64,000 nt of DNA from Apricaphanius iberus (GCA_028564705.1 JAPXFQ010000166.1:2108001-2172000), one strand, 5' to 3'. Counted from the stretch's first letter, positions 26,601 to 39,950 are shown. Notes: a model not told the origin generated them from the letters alone. Translations and numbers: made by a program.

Positions 26601-29600
26601 AGCAGATACTGATGTTAACATTTTGAGCAACCATAATATGTAACTGGATCTTACTTTTAGAGCCAGAACTTTGTACTGAAACAAAATTCCTTTTGCTATT
26701 ATTGGACTGCAAGAAGCCACCGTCCAGTCTTGCCTTCTGCTTATCCAAAATGAAGGCAATGAGAGAAACCTAGACATCCATCTCCAGCTATGCTCTCCAG
26801 TTTATGCGGTTGGATTCCAAAATGCCTCATCGCCAAATAAAATGTTTTTTGTCCCTCCCTTTGCACCTTGTCTAGGTGCTTCAAATATAAGAAGGAGAAA
26901 GCTTAGTAGAAATGAAGAATGAAAGAGAGTTTACTGATGGCTGAAGGAAGAGGAAGGAAGATGAGGAGTTGTGGGATGGCAGGGTGTTGGATAAAGATAC
27001 AAGCAAACACTACTTGCAATGATTAATGCAGTCAGTGAGAATTAAATTCAGAGCAGGAACATTACCCAAACGCAATTAGTCCTTGAGAACAAACATCACA
27101 TTCTGCAGTGAATGCAGATCTGCATGCCATATCATCCTGTGAGAGTTGCCGGTTGAAATCATGGACTTGAGGGGTGAAGCTGGACATGCCTGACTTGGAC
27201 GTTCAGTGAGTCACTATAATAGCTACGTGTCTCTTTCTTCAGACCTATTGTATTATTAGGCTCAAATGTTTCCACAGCAGTAGGGGAGACCAGAAAACCT
27301 TCTAAACAGCAGCTGCACCCACATTCTTCCTCCGTAGCCTTTTGTCATTAGCCAATCTCCTCTTCTACCTTTCACACTGACAAAACAGTGGAGTGCAAAG
27401 AAGACACAGAATCCAGTCTCCTCAGGCTTGTATTATCTTGCTCTCACCCCTGGCGTTCTCAGTTTGGTAGTGTAAATATTTCATTAATACATAATTGGTT
27501 GCAGCTTCAGGCCATGCAATAAGGCTGTGATAGCTGTAACACTGTATGTTTTCTGATTATCCCATATTCTTTCTTATGTAAAATTCATAGAAATATGTTT
27601 TGAGGAGACAAGGGTGGTGCAAAATTGCGTGAGGGGGAAATATTTCGTTTTCCATGCAGTGCCCTCACACATCCTTACTACAGACGCCAGCTAATTAAGA
27701 ACAGTGAAGATGTGCTTAGCCTGTGTCAATATTTAACCCAGCCTTACGCAGCTATCTTTATTAGCAGCACTACACTGACAAAAGGAGCAATGTACCCTTT
27801 TGAGAGATCTTTGTCTTAAAATAAAAATTAATGAGTGGGGTTGAGTGGAGGTGAATGTACAAAGTAGGTGGATATGTGGGCTCCTCTGCGTGGTACAAAC
27901 AGTACCATGCCAGAGCAAAATGGCTGTTGAGGGTTCTTCAAGCAGTTCAAAAAGCAAACACACACCCTTTCACCACTTAACTTCTTCCTACTTTTAACTA
28001 AAAAGCTGGAAACTAAATTATTATTCCCCTTCACTTTACAAAGCATTTGAGGATGAATCCTTTAAACTCCCCATTTTGATTCTTGAAGCCATTACATTCA
28101 TAAACTAGAAGAATCCATACGTAGATCAGCAACAAAAAAAAACCCACATTTTTGGATTGATAATAGCATTTATAATAGACGTAAGTGCTATGCTGGAATA
28201 TTGTGTTCTCTAGAGTACCCATCCTCTTCACATGAACAAACCCAGCTCAATCAGTAATAAACATTGTTTTACTAAAACAGATTTCATCATGGAGTCACTG
28301 CTTGACCCATTCATTGGCTGCAAAAAAATCCCTTTACATACAAAAAAGAGACGAAAGCTCTTTATTGATCAGAATGATCAATTAAGCGTCAATAACCTAA
28401 ATCCTAATCATTCTGAGGGCTGTATAATTGCAGCGAAGATATAGTTGTCATAACTAAAAATCGAACATAAACCAGACTAATTAGAGCCATATTGCATTTG
28501 CCGGGCTTGCAAAAAGCTTTTTAAGCCCCACAAAGTGTTGATATACAGTCAGCTGAAGCTTTTTAAAGTAACTCCCAATGCCATTAGTCAGTGTCATCAT
28601 AGAGGTCACTCTACTGGCTTCCAGGACATCAAATTTAAATCATACCATGGCAAAACAAAAGCTTTAGCTTTTTTAACATTAACATGATTTGTATGACCAA
28701 AAGGGAGTATTTTCCAAGTTGAAACTTGATTCTTGGTATGGCATTTAGCCAGATTTAACCCTTTTCCACTTCCTAATTCAAAAGGCAGTATAATTTGTTG
28801 AATTCAAACACTGTAGAAAAATGTTCTCGAAATAAAGGGTTTCACAGTAATGTCTGTATGAAAGATTGAATGCCAAACACATTTTCAGAAGTGAAAATAC
28901 ACTTTTCTTCTACTACAAGTCTGACTTTCCAACCTTTCTGTAAGTTTTCCATACATCCAACTTAGAAATTCAAATTTCTGAGTGAAATCAATTGCATAAA
29001 TATACTCCTGTAACCATTTAGCCATGCAGCTGCAATTGATATTAATTTTTACTTTTTTATGAAATAATACAACAACCTAAAAAAGTCCATACCTGGTTGT
29101 ACTCGGGCTTTAATACACATCAATATGGTGGTACCTATCACAAACAGTGAATCAATGCTATATTGCAAAGATGCAAAGCTGGCAGAGAAGGTAGTTCACA
29201 TACTGGCATTGCAGCAAAGCTTGCCTTAAGCTGCCACAACATAAACTCTGCTTAATTGTGCAAAGGGAGTGACTATACATCAAAGAATACTCTTTTTCCT
29301 CTTCCTGTTTATTGATTAGGTAGAACACTTATTCAGTAATTGTGCAGTAAATCAAGCATGGTGTGCAGTAATCTCAACCCCGGGAGGAAAGTGTTAAAGG
29401 TAAAACCTGCTGAAAAGTGCATAGTTAGGGTGCTGTGTTTAGTCAGGAGAGAGGATATACTCCTCCTTCTCACATTTCTCGCTCAGCTCCTGACTGTACA
29501 ACCAGCGGCAGCCGGGAGAGGGGTTGGCATAGGAGCAACGGGAAGTGTATACAGTTTCCAACCACCTCTCACTCCCTCCCTCACTCTTTCAATCCTTCTC

Positions 29601-30774
29601 TCTCTCTCTCAATGCATTCCCAACCAAAGTGCCGGGGGCGCCATGCTTGTAAAGAAACCACAGCCTTTTGAGTGCCTCTTGTATTTACAAACGGAGGCAT
29701 GTTGGAATCAAAGGCATTACCACATGACATAACACATTAAACAGTTGGCAGATTGAGAATTTATATACTGCACAGATAGTGAGTGAGGTAAACAGGAAAA
29801 AGTGCCTCTGTTGGATAAGTTTAACTAGCTATACGTTGTGCGAGAGCCAAACTTACCCAAACCAGAGTACAGGAAAGGAGTCAGCTGAAGAAGCTCCCTT
29901 CTTTCCCTTTGCATTGCTTCCCTTCCTAGCACACAGCTCAGGCTGTACTCCAGGTGGAGACAGCTATCACTTTCCCATCAACTTCCTGTTCCTCATATCT
30001 CTCCGCCCCCTTTTTTCTCTCCTACATCTCCCTCCCAGCTGCCTAACTTTTTTTTCTGTACCATTTTTCAAGTTATAAGCCATGCCCCCCTCCACCTCCC
30101 GTCTTCAGAAATACTAAACCCTGCAGAGAGAAATGTTCCCCTTTCATATCAAACATCTATTCTCCTCCCTGAACAGCTTCCTCACGTTGCTGTTCTCCCT
30201 AATTTCGCCGTAGTTTTTAATTCTCCATCATCAGCAGGGATCTAAAAATAAATGATAAATGGAATACGATATTTTATAGTCTTACCTCTTATCTGTTCTT
30301 ACGGGGTAATAATAAGGTAGTTAATCCTCCAGATCTAACTCGATTTGATTAATCAGCAAATGCGGACAATCAAATAAATGATTAATATTCTCCGGTCATG
30401 TGGTCGGACGGTTACCCCTGAAACCATCAGTAATAATTCAGTAACCCTTCCCAGACCACAGACTGCAGCCAGTCAGCCTCACTCAGCATCAGCCCTCTGA
30501 TGTTCAGCAGGACTTTGAACACCCTGCACAGAAGCTCAGACACACCATGGGGGGAAAACTTTCAGCAGTCTAATGCCCTCCTCCAATGCCTGCCTACCTG
30601 ATTGGAATTACCCACTATAGGGATGGCGCAGAGGACAAAGTGTATGTAATAGCTGATAAATATAGACAGATAAAATCTGGTGAAGAAAGTAATAAATGGA
30701 ATTGCTCATTTAGAACATCTGCTATCTCAATAATCGACAAAATAAGAAAATGTATATAAAAATGAACCCAAAAT

Positions 30775-30798
30775 AATATAATAATAATAATAATAATA
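30775..30798. repeat. (AAT)n microsatellite
   Basis: Seven to eight ATA/AAT repeats within an AT-rich intron stretch. Confidence 0.9.
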
Positions 30799-33700
30799 AG
30801 CACAAGATAAAATGTCTAAAAAATAATGGAGCTTAGCTCTTACAACAGAAGAACCAGATATTTTCAGGATTGGTTGGAATGTTGAGCACCGTCACTCGCT
30901 CTCGTATTATTCATCCTAAAGTAGACACCGGTCCATCATCTTGATTGCCATCCTGTACTTTTGCTTCCATTGTAAGTTTTTCATTAGGTAACCAAAGAAG
31001 AACAACTTTTGCTGGTTTGTATTTGCATAAAGAATACACGAAATGTTGAGGCTGCACAATAGGTGACAGAAAGGGATCTATAGAACATGTGATTTGGGAA
31101 GATATAAAGGGGTTTTCTTTTTCAGTCCATGTCTTTTTTTCCACCAAAGACAGTCATTCAGTGTATACCCAATATAAGCTGATATTCACAGACACACCCT
31201 TTGCTGTCACTTTTCTTCTTACAAGACTCCTTTTTGAACTGCATAAGAGAAGCTGATTATTTAATCAACAAATGTACCTTCAGGAAAGGCATTTTGAAAT
31301 ACAATGTAATTCTAAAAGCTAACCTAAATTGGCCAGGCTAATGAATAACTTTGAGACATAAGTATGTGTAAGAATGGTGAAGAATAAAACAAACTATCAG
31401 CCATATGATGACTTCTTCAAGGGATAATTCCCATTAACCAGCTCTAGTTGTAACCTGGGGATGGTGCTTGCATAGCAGCAGTTCTTTCACATTCTACCTA
31501 TGCAAAATTGAAGCTCTTATGAATCGGTTTTACCATTTGCTCCAACATTGAGCTGGTCCAGAGGAAAGAACCAATTTTGTCAAGAGCTGCACAGGCTCTT
31601 GACAAGAAGAGGGAACTTTTTGGTATTTCAACAATAACGCAATTGAAGGGGCTTTGGGTGATTAAAAGGATAATGTAAAAACAAAAATAAAACCATAAAA
31701 TACAACATTAGAGACCAACAACTATTCAACATGACTGCTTATGTTAAGCCAAAACAGAGTAAAAATCCCAGAGCTTTGAGATTAACAAACAGTCAGATTA
31801 GCTCTGGAGAAATATAAACTCACTGTCACTGAGTTTATTGTTCATTCTGATTTCACAAATGTTATTTTAAACACAGTTCTAAAAAAAAAAAATCCCTTTT
31901 CAAAAATCACTGCTACTGCTCTCATATCAGCTGGAGAAGACACTCATAAACATTGCTTGTTTTATATCAACACTAATAAATTAAGTTGGTGTTATCAGGA
32001 CATCTGTTTGTAGGGGTATTGAAAAACATAATGCAGTTTGTTTTTGATCATGGCGCCCTGTTAAAGAGGCTTTGGTCCAAAAAGCACTCGTCAATCCAAG
32101 AGCTTTTGCATGTCTTCTTCCTTTTCTGTGTCTCTGTTCCCAGTGTAGCTATTTTAATAAAGGCTACTAGTGGCAGAGAAGTCTTAAAAATGACAATAAA
32201 AGTAGTAATAATGTGATTTGACAGTATGATTTGGCTATGACTTGGCTCCATTGTTGTACCAAACTGCTTCATTTTACAGAAACAGAGAGGAAATGGCTCT
32301 AGCAAATAGTAATACATAGCTTTGGCCTTAGTAGGAATGAGCACTATGTGCATGTGGCTGAAAAGCCCTAGTTTTAGATATAGGCTTTAGAGTTCACTTT
32401 GATCTCTTTTCTTGCTCTGCTGTTTATAAATTGGTTACACAAATATTTATGAGCAGAATGAAGAAAATGGCCAGTCTGGTTTTTGTCTCTATCCCCCCCC
32501 ACGTGATGATGATGAAGCCACTGCAGACGCAGAGCAAGCACATAGGCCCCAGGCCACATCCATCATATCTGCTCCGTCTCTGGATCTTGTGCGACCCCAG
32601 AGAGGGCGGACCTAACCAAAACCAAAAAGGAGAAAAGACGATACATTTAATATGTATAAAAGACAAACCGATAAAGGTGGAAAATATTACTAATCAGTGA
32701 CCCGTTTTATGGGAAAATTGTAAGCATTTGTATTGACCAATAACTGCATATGTAACAGTGTTTGTCAACATTTGTGCTTAGACCTAATGCAATATTTGTT
32801 TCTCAGCAAAAAATTCCGATAAATTAATACCACAGTGTTCAATACTAACAGCCTCTACCTCTTCTTTACCTCACCTATCCATTTCTGCCAACAACACGTA
32901 CACAATGGAACAGGCTCCGAGCTCCTGGATCTATATTCTTTAATTGCTCCCCCCTGCCCTGACCTCTGATCCAGATCACTCTGATATACAGCATCTCTAT
33001 TAAACTGGGAAGTAAGAAAATATTCTTCTAATGACCCTCAACTCTGGCAATAGCACTGAAAATGGCAAAGAGGAAAAAAATCAATCTTCTTCTTTCTTTT
33101 TTGCCCTTCACTGACTCCATTATTTTTTTTTATTTAAAGGTTGACTCCAAAAACTTGGATGGTGATTGAGCAAAGCGCAGCACACATTCCTATTCTGATG
33201 GGGTAATGGACTTTCCTGAGATGAATTTTGATAATAAAGACCCAACAAACCTATGGCCAGAACGAAAGCTTTTTTGCGCTGCATCTTGACTGTCCTTCAA
33301 GCACACATTGCGTAAGCTGATCAGATACAAAAAAAACTGGGTTGTCTTTATCTGAGCTGTGCACAATGTTGATCCTGCAATTAGACAGCAGATAATTCAA
33401 AGATAACACGGTTTAAGCAAAAAGCAGATACAGACCGGACTAAATGTTAATGCCTGAAAATGCACAGCAAACAAGCCTGTGTGCATCTGTTCGTGCACAT
33501 GTTTGCTGTACAGTAAAGACTGATGAATTGCACGCATGTCCATGGGCAGAGGTTGGGCGCGGGGTGTTGAGGCAGGGTGGTAGTGCTGGACTGGCTTGTC
33601 GATCGATGCAGTGATTGGCAGTTAATGGCTTTCCCTGTTCTGCCTTGGTAACCCTCGCCTGATGGCTGTTGGGTCTGATCAGAAATGGCAGATGGTGTTT

Positions 33701-34463
33701 GATTTTCGTCTTTAAACCTCTGACTTTGGGGAGATGGCTTCATCATGTTTAATGATTTAAAAGTTAAGTTGAATTCAGGGAATACTCCAACGCTGGATTT
33801 CTCACTTTAAAAAAGCCCTAACCTCCCTTCCAGATGGAAGGCCTAATCTCTTTAAACTATGTGCAGATTGTGGCTATTTGATGTTGTAAAGCACTCTGCT
33901 TTTCAGTGATAAATGATCAAAACAGGACTAACAACAAATGCCCTGATCTATCTGCTATTATCCAGTCATAGACGTCATCTACAACTTAAATCTGCCGCTC
34001 AGTTACATTCCTAATCTATTTAAACACACACAAAAAATGATTGACATGAAAAAATAATCCTAAACACCAAAATATACACCAAAAATAATTTATTCTAAAA
34101 GTCTGCAATGAACAAGCCAGTGCTGACAGTAAAGAATAAAATCAACAAATAAGGCTATACATGGAAAGAATTAGATAAGCTATGCTGATTTAGGAGAGAA
34201 GATGACAGAGGTTTACAAATATCAGATATTTTTTAATTTAATATCCTGAGTAATCTTTTTAAGATTTGTAAAAAGTTGTATTAAGATTGAAGTCTATTTC
34301 CTAATGAACTACATTAATATAATGACATTTTGACATAATCTTGTCGATAAGTAAATACTTAATATTTCTGCCAACTTTCTATCATAAAATATTTTTTGTA
34401 CGTTTGATCATTAGAATTTATGAATATTACTTTGGTAAAGTCTTTGTTTGTGTGTGTGAGTGT

Positions 34464-34507
<44 letters not shown>
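34464..34507. repeat. (GA)n microsatellite
   Basis: An AG-dinucleotide run with one AAAG interruption, preceded by a short (TG)n run at 34449-34463. Together they make a purine/alternating tract of about 60 bases. Confidence 0.95.
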
Positions 34508-34509
<2 letters not shown>

Positions 34510-36835
34510 CAGAGATATTTTGGTCCTACTGGAATAGGGAAATTAATACATTTTCACTTCTGAAACAAACCAATAATACAATATTTTGCTTTACAAAACT
34601 TAATAAGATTGTCTCTCCCTTGTGGCTTTCTGCATGCAAATTAAACACTGATCATTTGAATAATAATTTGCATTCCAGATCTCACAATTTCATGTCCGAA
34701 CTTTAACGGCTCCCAGAGTTCTCATTTCATCTGCAGCTGCACAGGCCGTCCTTATGGCTCAGATTAGTTTAACATGATTCACTTGTAGGAAGGATAACTT
34801 CGGGAAATTCCTAGTTTGTGAGAGAAACTGGCCATTTAAAGGTGAAATCCGAGTTTAATTTGGAATGGAAAAATGTTCTGAATCTGGTGGCATCAATAAA
34901 AAAGTTGTAGAGAGAGATGTAAATGTGTGATCTTGGAGAGAACCTCGAAGTCTACTGGCTCTTAAGTCTTACTTGAGATTTCCATGGAGCACAAGATAGA
35001 AAAATAACATATACTGTACATGACAACTGTTCAAAACTGCTGCTACCTGCAGAACAAAGAGCTGTGCTACAGTGTCACAGCATTATCATGTGGTTTGACA
35101 CAAATATGAAGCAAGCTGAGGCTAAAGGGAGAATATATGAGATATGATATGTTGGGGAGGGGCTTACAGGCAGAGTAGTTAATCTTTCTTTTTTCTTCAA
35201 ACACTACTGAGTCTATTCTGAGCATGAGTGTGTCATGAAGGAATGTTAGAACCATAAAGCATCAGTGCTCTTAAGAAGCTGACGAACATTCTTGTCTCAA
35301 ACCTTTAAGGACGTGCTTCACCCTCACCTTCCGCTGTTCACTATACTTCAACCTACTTCAGAAGTTATACATTTCAGTTAATGTCTAGATTGTATTATTG
35401 GTATAGTTAATATTTGCAAAAATTCCCTTGATAAGAAAAATATATTCCTTGGTGAACATAAGCTACAGCCTTAGTGCCAACACAATGACTCCACTTCCAA
35501 TAGCCAGCATTCAAAATACCACAAATGGGCTTCCCATATAACATATTTTGTTAAACATATATTCTTTGCAAGTTCTTTTGTTTTCATATTCTCTTTTTTT
35601 ATCCTTCTTTTGTATCCAGGAATAAAAGGCATAATTTGAAAACAAGGTGGGAACCAATTTTTCCAGAGCTCCTAATAAAAACCACATGACACCCTGGCCT
35701 GCACCGCTTAATTACAAAAGGATGAAATCTTTTCTTCTCCATCTGGAAAAAACATTGTCTGCATAACACTGGGAGATTTACAACACTCAGCATTGGAGTC
35801 CAGCACACAGCAATTAGGCAAAACATGGACAGACAACCAGAGCCATGAAATTCAGGAAGAGATGGCTATTCAGTTTTCAAAGTAGAGCCAGAGGCTTCAA
35901 GATTTCAAATAAAAATTCTTGACTTTGACACCCTGTTTTAAGGGTCAGTATTTGGTTGTGTTCACACAAATGAAAGAAAAAAAGTTTTTCTATTACATTC
36001 AATTACCTTTTACATCATCATCCACTCGCAACCTCCAACACCCATTGTTGAAAAAATTTATATATTTTAGCTCCATTAGCTACAGAAACTTGGTGAATAG
36101 AAGTGGAGCAAAAAAAACTTAAAGGAAGTGAAACAAGCAGGAAAAACAAACATCTATCCATATCTAAGATTTATCATGGGAGGGATAAATCTACCCAAAA
36201 TGCCAAACCCAGAGAGAATGGGTCCCAATATACTCATTCCTGTAGCCAAGACTTCCCCCTCTATTCATCTGTCTCTTTAACCGAACTTCCCTTTATGTAC
36301 AGCTCCACTGAACACAGTCCTCAGAACTGAGTAGTTTTGTGGCTCTGACCACTCTGAGGCCATTAATCTGGTGGCTAAGCCACTGATGTATTGATGGCAC
36401 AGAGCCGGCAGGCTTGTCTGCCTCACTTTCTTCATCCATCCAAGCTTAGGAGCTAAATAGATTCAGAGGAACCTCCACCTGGCCTCATCAGGGCCGCATT
36501 TACCTGTCATTTGCTCGTGTTAGCAGTAGGTTCCCTCTGCCAGATAACAGGACTCTCAATCATCCTGTGATGACTAAACTATAAGACCAAAGCAAATTTT
36601 GACACATACATTACATATTTTTAAGTTTAATTTAAGGTGAATGTATGATCGCGATTTGAAATAAACTTCTCCCGAAGGATTCCAAGTGGCTCCAAAATTG
36701 TCTAAGTGAGTAAATGAATCTAATGCATGCAAGACGTTTCAGGCGCCGCGGATGGACGCCTCGGTACTTCGCTCCCTAGTACTTGATACAATTTTACTTT
36801 TTTGCGTAGTTTTCTGCACTCCCTCTGCTATTAAA

Positions 36836-37829
36836 ATGAGCAGAGAGGAAATCCTACAAATAGGGCTATCCAGTGCCGGACATTTTTTCACCGGTTTTTA
36901 ATCAACCAGACTACTTTATGGAGATTCTGACTGGAGGAGCAGCAGCGCTCTGTGGATTTAGACGGAGACGCCGACGAGGGAAACGAGCTGGTGTGCTCGT
37001 TAAATTGCGACAGCGGGGATTACGCACCGCTCTCCCATCCATACACCTGGGGAACGTTCGCTCTCTGCCTAACAAAATGGATGAATTGCTCCTTCTCCTA
37101 TCCAAGAACTCAGACTTTCGTCGTTCTGCCGCCTTTTGCTTCACTGAAACCTGGTCCAGTGAACACATCCAGGACAGCGCACTACAGCTGCCGCGCTTCC
37201 AGCTGTTCCGAGCGGACCGCTGCGCGGAACTGTCTGGGAAGTCAAAGGGAGGAGGAACGTGTTTCTACATTAACGAAGGTTGGTGTACAGATGTCACAGT
37301 GTTAAAGAAGACATGCAGCCCTCACCTGGAGTCTTTCTTCATAAACTGTAAACCATTTTATTCACCGCGGGAGTTCGCCTCGTTTGTGCTGGTCGCTGTA
37401 TACATTCCACCGCAGGCGTGTGTAACGGAGGCGTTACATCACCTCGCCGACCAGATCACAGACGTGGAGAAAACTCACCCGGACTCCCTGCTAATCATTC
37501 TCGGGGATTTTAATAGAGCAAATCTCAAACTCGAACTGCCTAAATATAGACAACACGTGACGTGTCCCACCAAGGACATGAACACTTTAGACCACTGCTA
37601 CACCACAATAAAGAATGCATATCGCTCTGTCCCCCGTGCTGCTTTTGGACTTTCTGACCACTGCCTGGTCCACCTCATCCCATCTTACAAGCAGAAGCTG
37701 AAATCTGCTAAGCCTGTAGTAAGAACTGTGAAGAGATGGACAGATGAGTCAAGATGCAGTTACAGGCCTGCTTTGACTGCACTGATTGGAGCGTCTTTGA
37801 AGCAGCAGCCTCAGACCTGGACGAACTGA
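36836..37829 (+). pseudogene. LINE ORF, apurinic-type endonuclease part (frame-broken)
   Basis: Cuts target DNA to prime reverse transcription. The probable start is the ATG at 36836 (MSREEILQIGLSS), but that frame stops at a TAA near 36899; the endonuclease frame continues from 36873 after what looks like one extra T in a six-T run at 36883-36888. In the frame from 36873 the endonuclease residues are all visible: N61 in GNVRS, E92 in TETW, Y177 in VYIPP, D212 and N214 in GDFN, D262 and H263 in SDH. A basic run (GFRRRRRRGKRAG, 28-40) precedes the domain. The frame ends in a TGA at 37827-37829 after drifting out of the family sequence near 37750. Probably inactive. Confidence 0.85.
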
Positions 37830-37890
37830 CTGACACTGTGACATCTTACATCAGCTTTTGTGAGGACGTGTGTGCAGACCAAAACCTTCT
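37754..37890 (+). pseudogene. LINE ORF linker in a shifted frame
   Basis: Between endonuclease and reverse transcriptase, the family-like sequence (QACFDCTDWSVFEAAASDLD, then ELTDTVTSYISFCEDVC) is only found in the frame starting at 37754. It enters that frame near 37748-37754, consistent with one missing base, and returns to the original frame in a GTGTGTG run near 37868-37875, consistent with a two-base slippage loss. The net loss is three bases, so the frame on both sides agrees. Confidence 0.75.
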
Positions 37891-39674
37891 GCACGTTCAA
37901 CAACAACAAACCATGGTTCACTGCAGAACTGAGACGGCTACGCCAGGACAAGGAGGAGGCCTACAGGAGTGGGGATCGGGACCTGTACAAGCAGGCCAGG
38001 AACAAGCTGACAAAGGAGATCAAGGCAGCAAAAAGGAACTACAGTGTAAAACTGAAGGAGCGTTTTTCTGTCAACGACTCTTCTGCAGTTTGGAAGGGCC
38101 TGCAGACCATTACCAACTACAGGAGACCATCCCCCCACCCTGTGGGGAGCCCCCGCCTGGCTGAGGACCTCAATGACTTTTTCTCCAGGTTTGAAACAAC
38201 TTTCACACCTTCCACCTCCCCCACCATCTCCATAACAAAAGGCCTAGCATCACCCCAAACGACCCCCATACCTGACCCCCTGCCTGCGCTGACGATCTGT
38301 GAACAGGATGTGCGCCAACTATTTCAGAGACAGAGGATTAAGAAGGCATCAGGTCCTGATGGAGTGTCTCCGTCCTGTCTGAAAGTCTGTACTGACCAGC
38401 TGGCTCCCATCTTCACTCAGATCTTCAATAACTCCCTGGAGCTGTGTGAGGTCCCCTCCTGCCTCAAACGCTCCACCATCATCCCGGTTCCCAAGAAGTC
38501 CCCTGTCACAGGATTAAATGACTACAGACCAGTCGCCCTGACATCTGTGGTGATGAAATACTTTGAGCGACTGGTGCTGTCCCACCTGAAGGAAATCACT
38601 GATCCCCTGCTAGACCCCCTGCAGTTCGCCTATAGAGCAAACAGGTCAGTGGATGATGCAGTCAACATGGCTCTCCACTACATCCTGCACCACCTAGACT
38701 CTGCAGGTACCTACGCTCGGGTCCTGTTTGTGGACTTCAGCTCTGCATTTAACACCATCGTCCCAGAGCTCCTCCACCAAAAACTGTCCCAGCTCACCGT
38801 GCCTCCCTCCACCTGTCAGTGGATTACCAGTTTCCTGACTGACAGGCGGCAGCAGGTGAAACTGGGTAACTTCACATCCAGCACCCGGTCCCTCAGCATC
38901 GGCGCCCCCCAGGGATGTGTTCTCTCCCCACTGCTTTTCTCCCTTTACACCACTGATTGCACGTCAAGAGACCCTTCTGTGAAACTCTTGAAGTTTGCAG
39001 ATGACACCACCATCATTGGACTCATCCGTGACGGCGACGAGTCTGCATACAGAAGGGAGGTGGAACAGCTGGTCCTCTGGTGCAGTCAGAACCACCTGGA
39101 GCTAAACCCGCTCAAAACTGTGGAGATGACAGTCGACTTCAGGAAGAGACCCCCTGCAACATCTCCTCTCATAATCACAAACAGGCCAGTCCCCACAGTA
39201 GAGTCTTTCAGGTTCCTAGGATCCACCATCACACGGGACCTGAAGTGGACCTCCCCCATTGACTCTATAAGGAAGAAGGCCCAGCAAAGGCTGTACTTTC
39301 TGGTTCAGCTCAGAAAGTTCAACCTGCCTCAGGAACTGCTGACCATATTCTACACAGCAATAGTCCAGTCTGTCCTGACCTCATCCATCTCTGTCTGGTT
39401 CGGATCCGCCACCAGGCAAGACAGGGACAGACTGCAGAGAACAGTCAGGTCCTCAGAGAGGATCATATGTACTGATCTTCCCTCCATTGAGGACCTTTTC
39501 CGGGCCAGGGTCAGGAAGCAGGCCAGAAAAATCACCACTGACCCCTCACACCCTGGCCACAATCTGTTTAGGCTCCTCCCCTCAGGCCGGCGTTACACAG
39601 CGCTGTACGCCAAAACCACCCAACACAAGAACAGTTTCTTCCCCCAGGCTGTCGCTCTGATGAACTCTGAATAG
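37860..39674 (+). pseudogene. LINE reverse transcriptase part
   Basis: Copies the LINE RNA into DNA at the nicked target. It is open for about 600 codons in the same frame as the endonuclease. In the numbering from 37860: KASGPDGVSP at 162-171, NDYRPVALTS at 220-229, motif A VDFSSAFNT at 291-299 (D292), GAPQGCVLSPLLF at 348-360, catalytic FADD at 379-382, and a thumb-like stretch with HLELNP near 412. All catalytic aspartates are present. It ends at TAG (39672-39674), close to the 3'UTR. The real start is the upstream endonuclease ATG, so the two separate frames reflect damage, not two genes. Confidence 0.88.
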
Positions 39675-39923
39675 TCACAGAGTGTGTGTCCACTCACATG
39701 AACAATAAACTAAAACTCTGCACTGCTATATATACTTACTGTATATACTTACTGTACAATAACCCTGGTTTGGTGTATATATTATCCTTTATTTTTTTAT
39801 TTGTATTTATTTTTATTTATTTATTTTTTTTCCGTTTTTTAATTTCACTTATTTAAGTTCTGTACTGAAGAGAAAAGTTGCCGGAGTCAAATTCCTTGTA
39901 TGTGTCATACTTGGCCATTAAAG

Positions 39924-39949
39924 CTGATTCTGATTCTGATTCTGATTCT
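39924..39949 (+). repeat. LINE 3' tandem tail (CTGATT)n
   Basis: Four copies of TGATTC following the ATTAAAG signal mark the 3' end of the LINE. Confidence 0.9.
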
Positions 39950-39950
39950 T

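Larger units (their letters stand above)
23627..36740 (-). other. zfhx3 intron 4, central part: no gene seen
   Basis: About 13 kb of intron without a recognisable gene. It holds small simple repeats, for example (AAT)n at 30775-30798, (GA)n at 34464-34507, an 11-bp-stem hairpin at 31577-31605, and several non-repetitive AT-rich stretches with homeodomain-like motifs (about 28340-28520 and 30280-30450) that I treat as candidate regulatory elements. ORFs of 60-130 codons in this part have no recognisable domains and are treated as chance. Confidence 0.6.
36741..39950 (+). mobile_element. Non-LTR retrotransposon (LINE, L2/CR1-like), nearly full length
   Basis: About 3.2 kb in the + orientation, antisense to zfhx3. 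It starts in a sharply CG-rich stretch (GGCGCCGCGGATGGACGCC) inside AT-rich intron, carries an endonuclease and then a reverse transcriptase in one intended frame, and ends in a short tandem tail, (CTGATT)n at 39924-39949, after ATTAAAG. Such short 3' tandem tails without poly(A) are typical of the L2/CR1 group. I see no clear target-site duplication, also usual for that group. The 5' limit is approximate. A third frame break near 36883-36888 lies close to the intended start. Confidence 0.85.

Noticed and set aside
29340..29732. Plus-strand frame of 130 codons
   Set aside because: No domain, no Kozak or splice support, no homologous motif recalled.
36741..39950. Retrovirus or LTR element
   Set aside because: No LTRs, no gag or integrase; endonuclease of the apurinic type plus FADD reverse transcriptase and a short tandem tail mean a non-LTR element.
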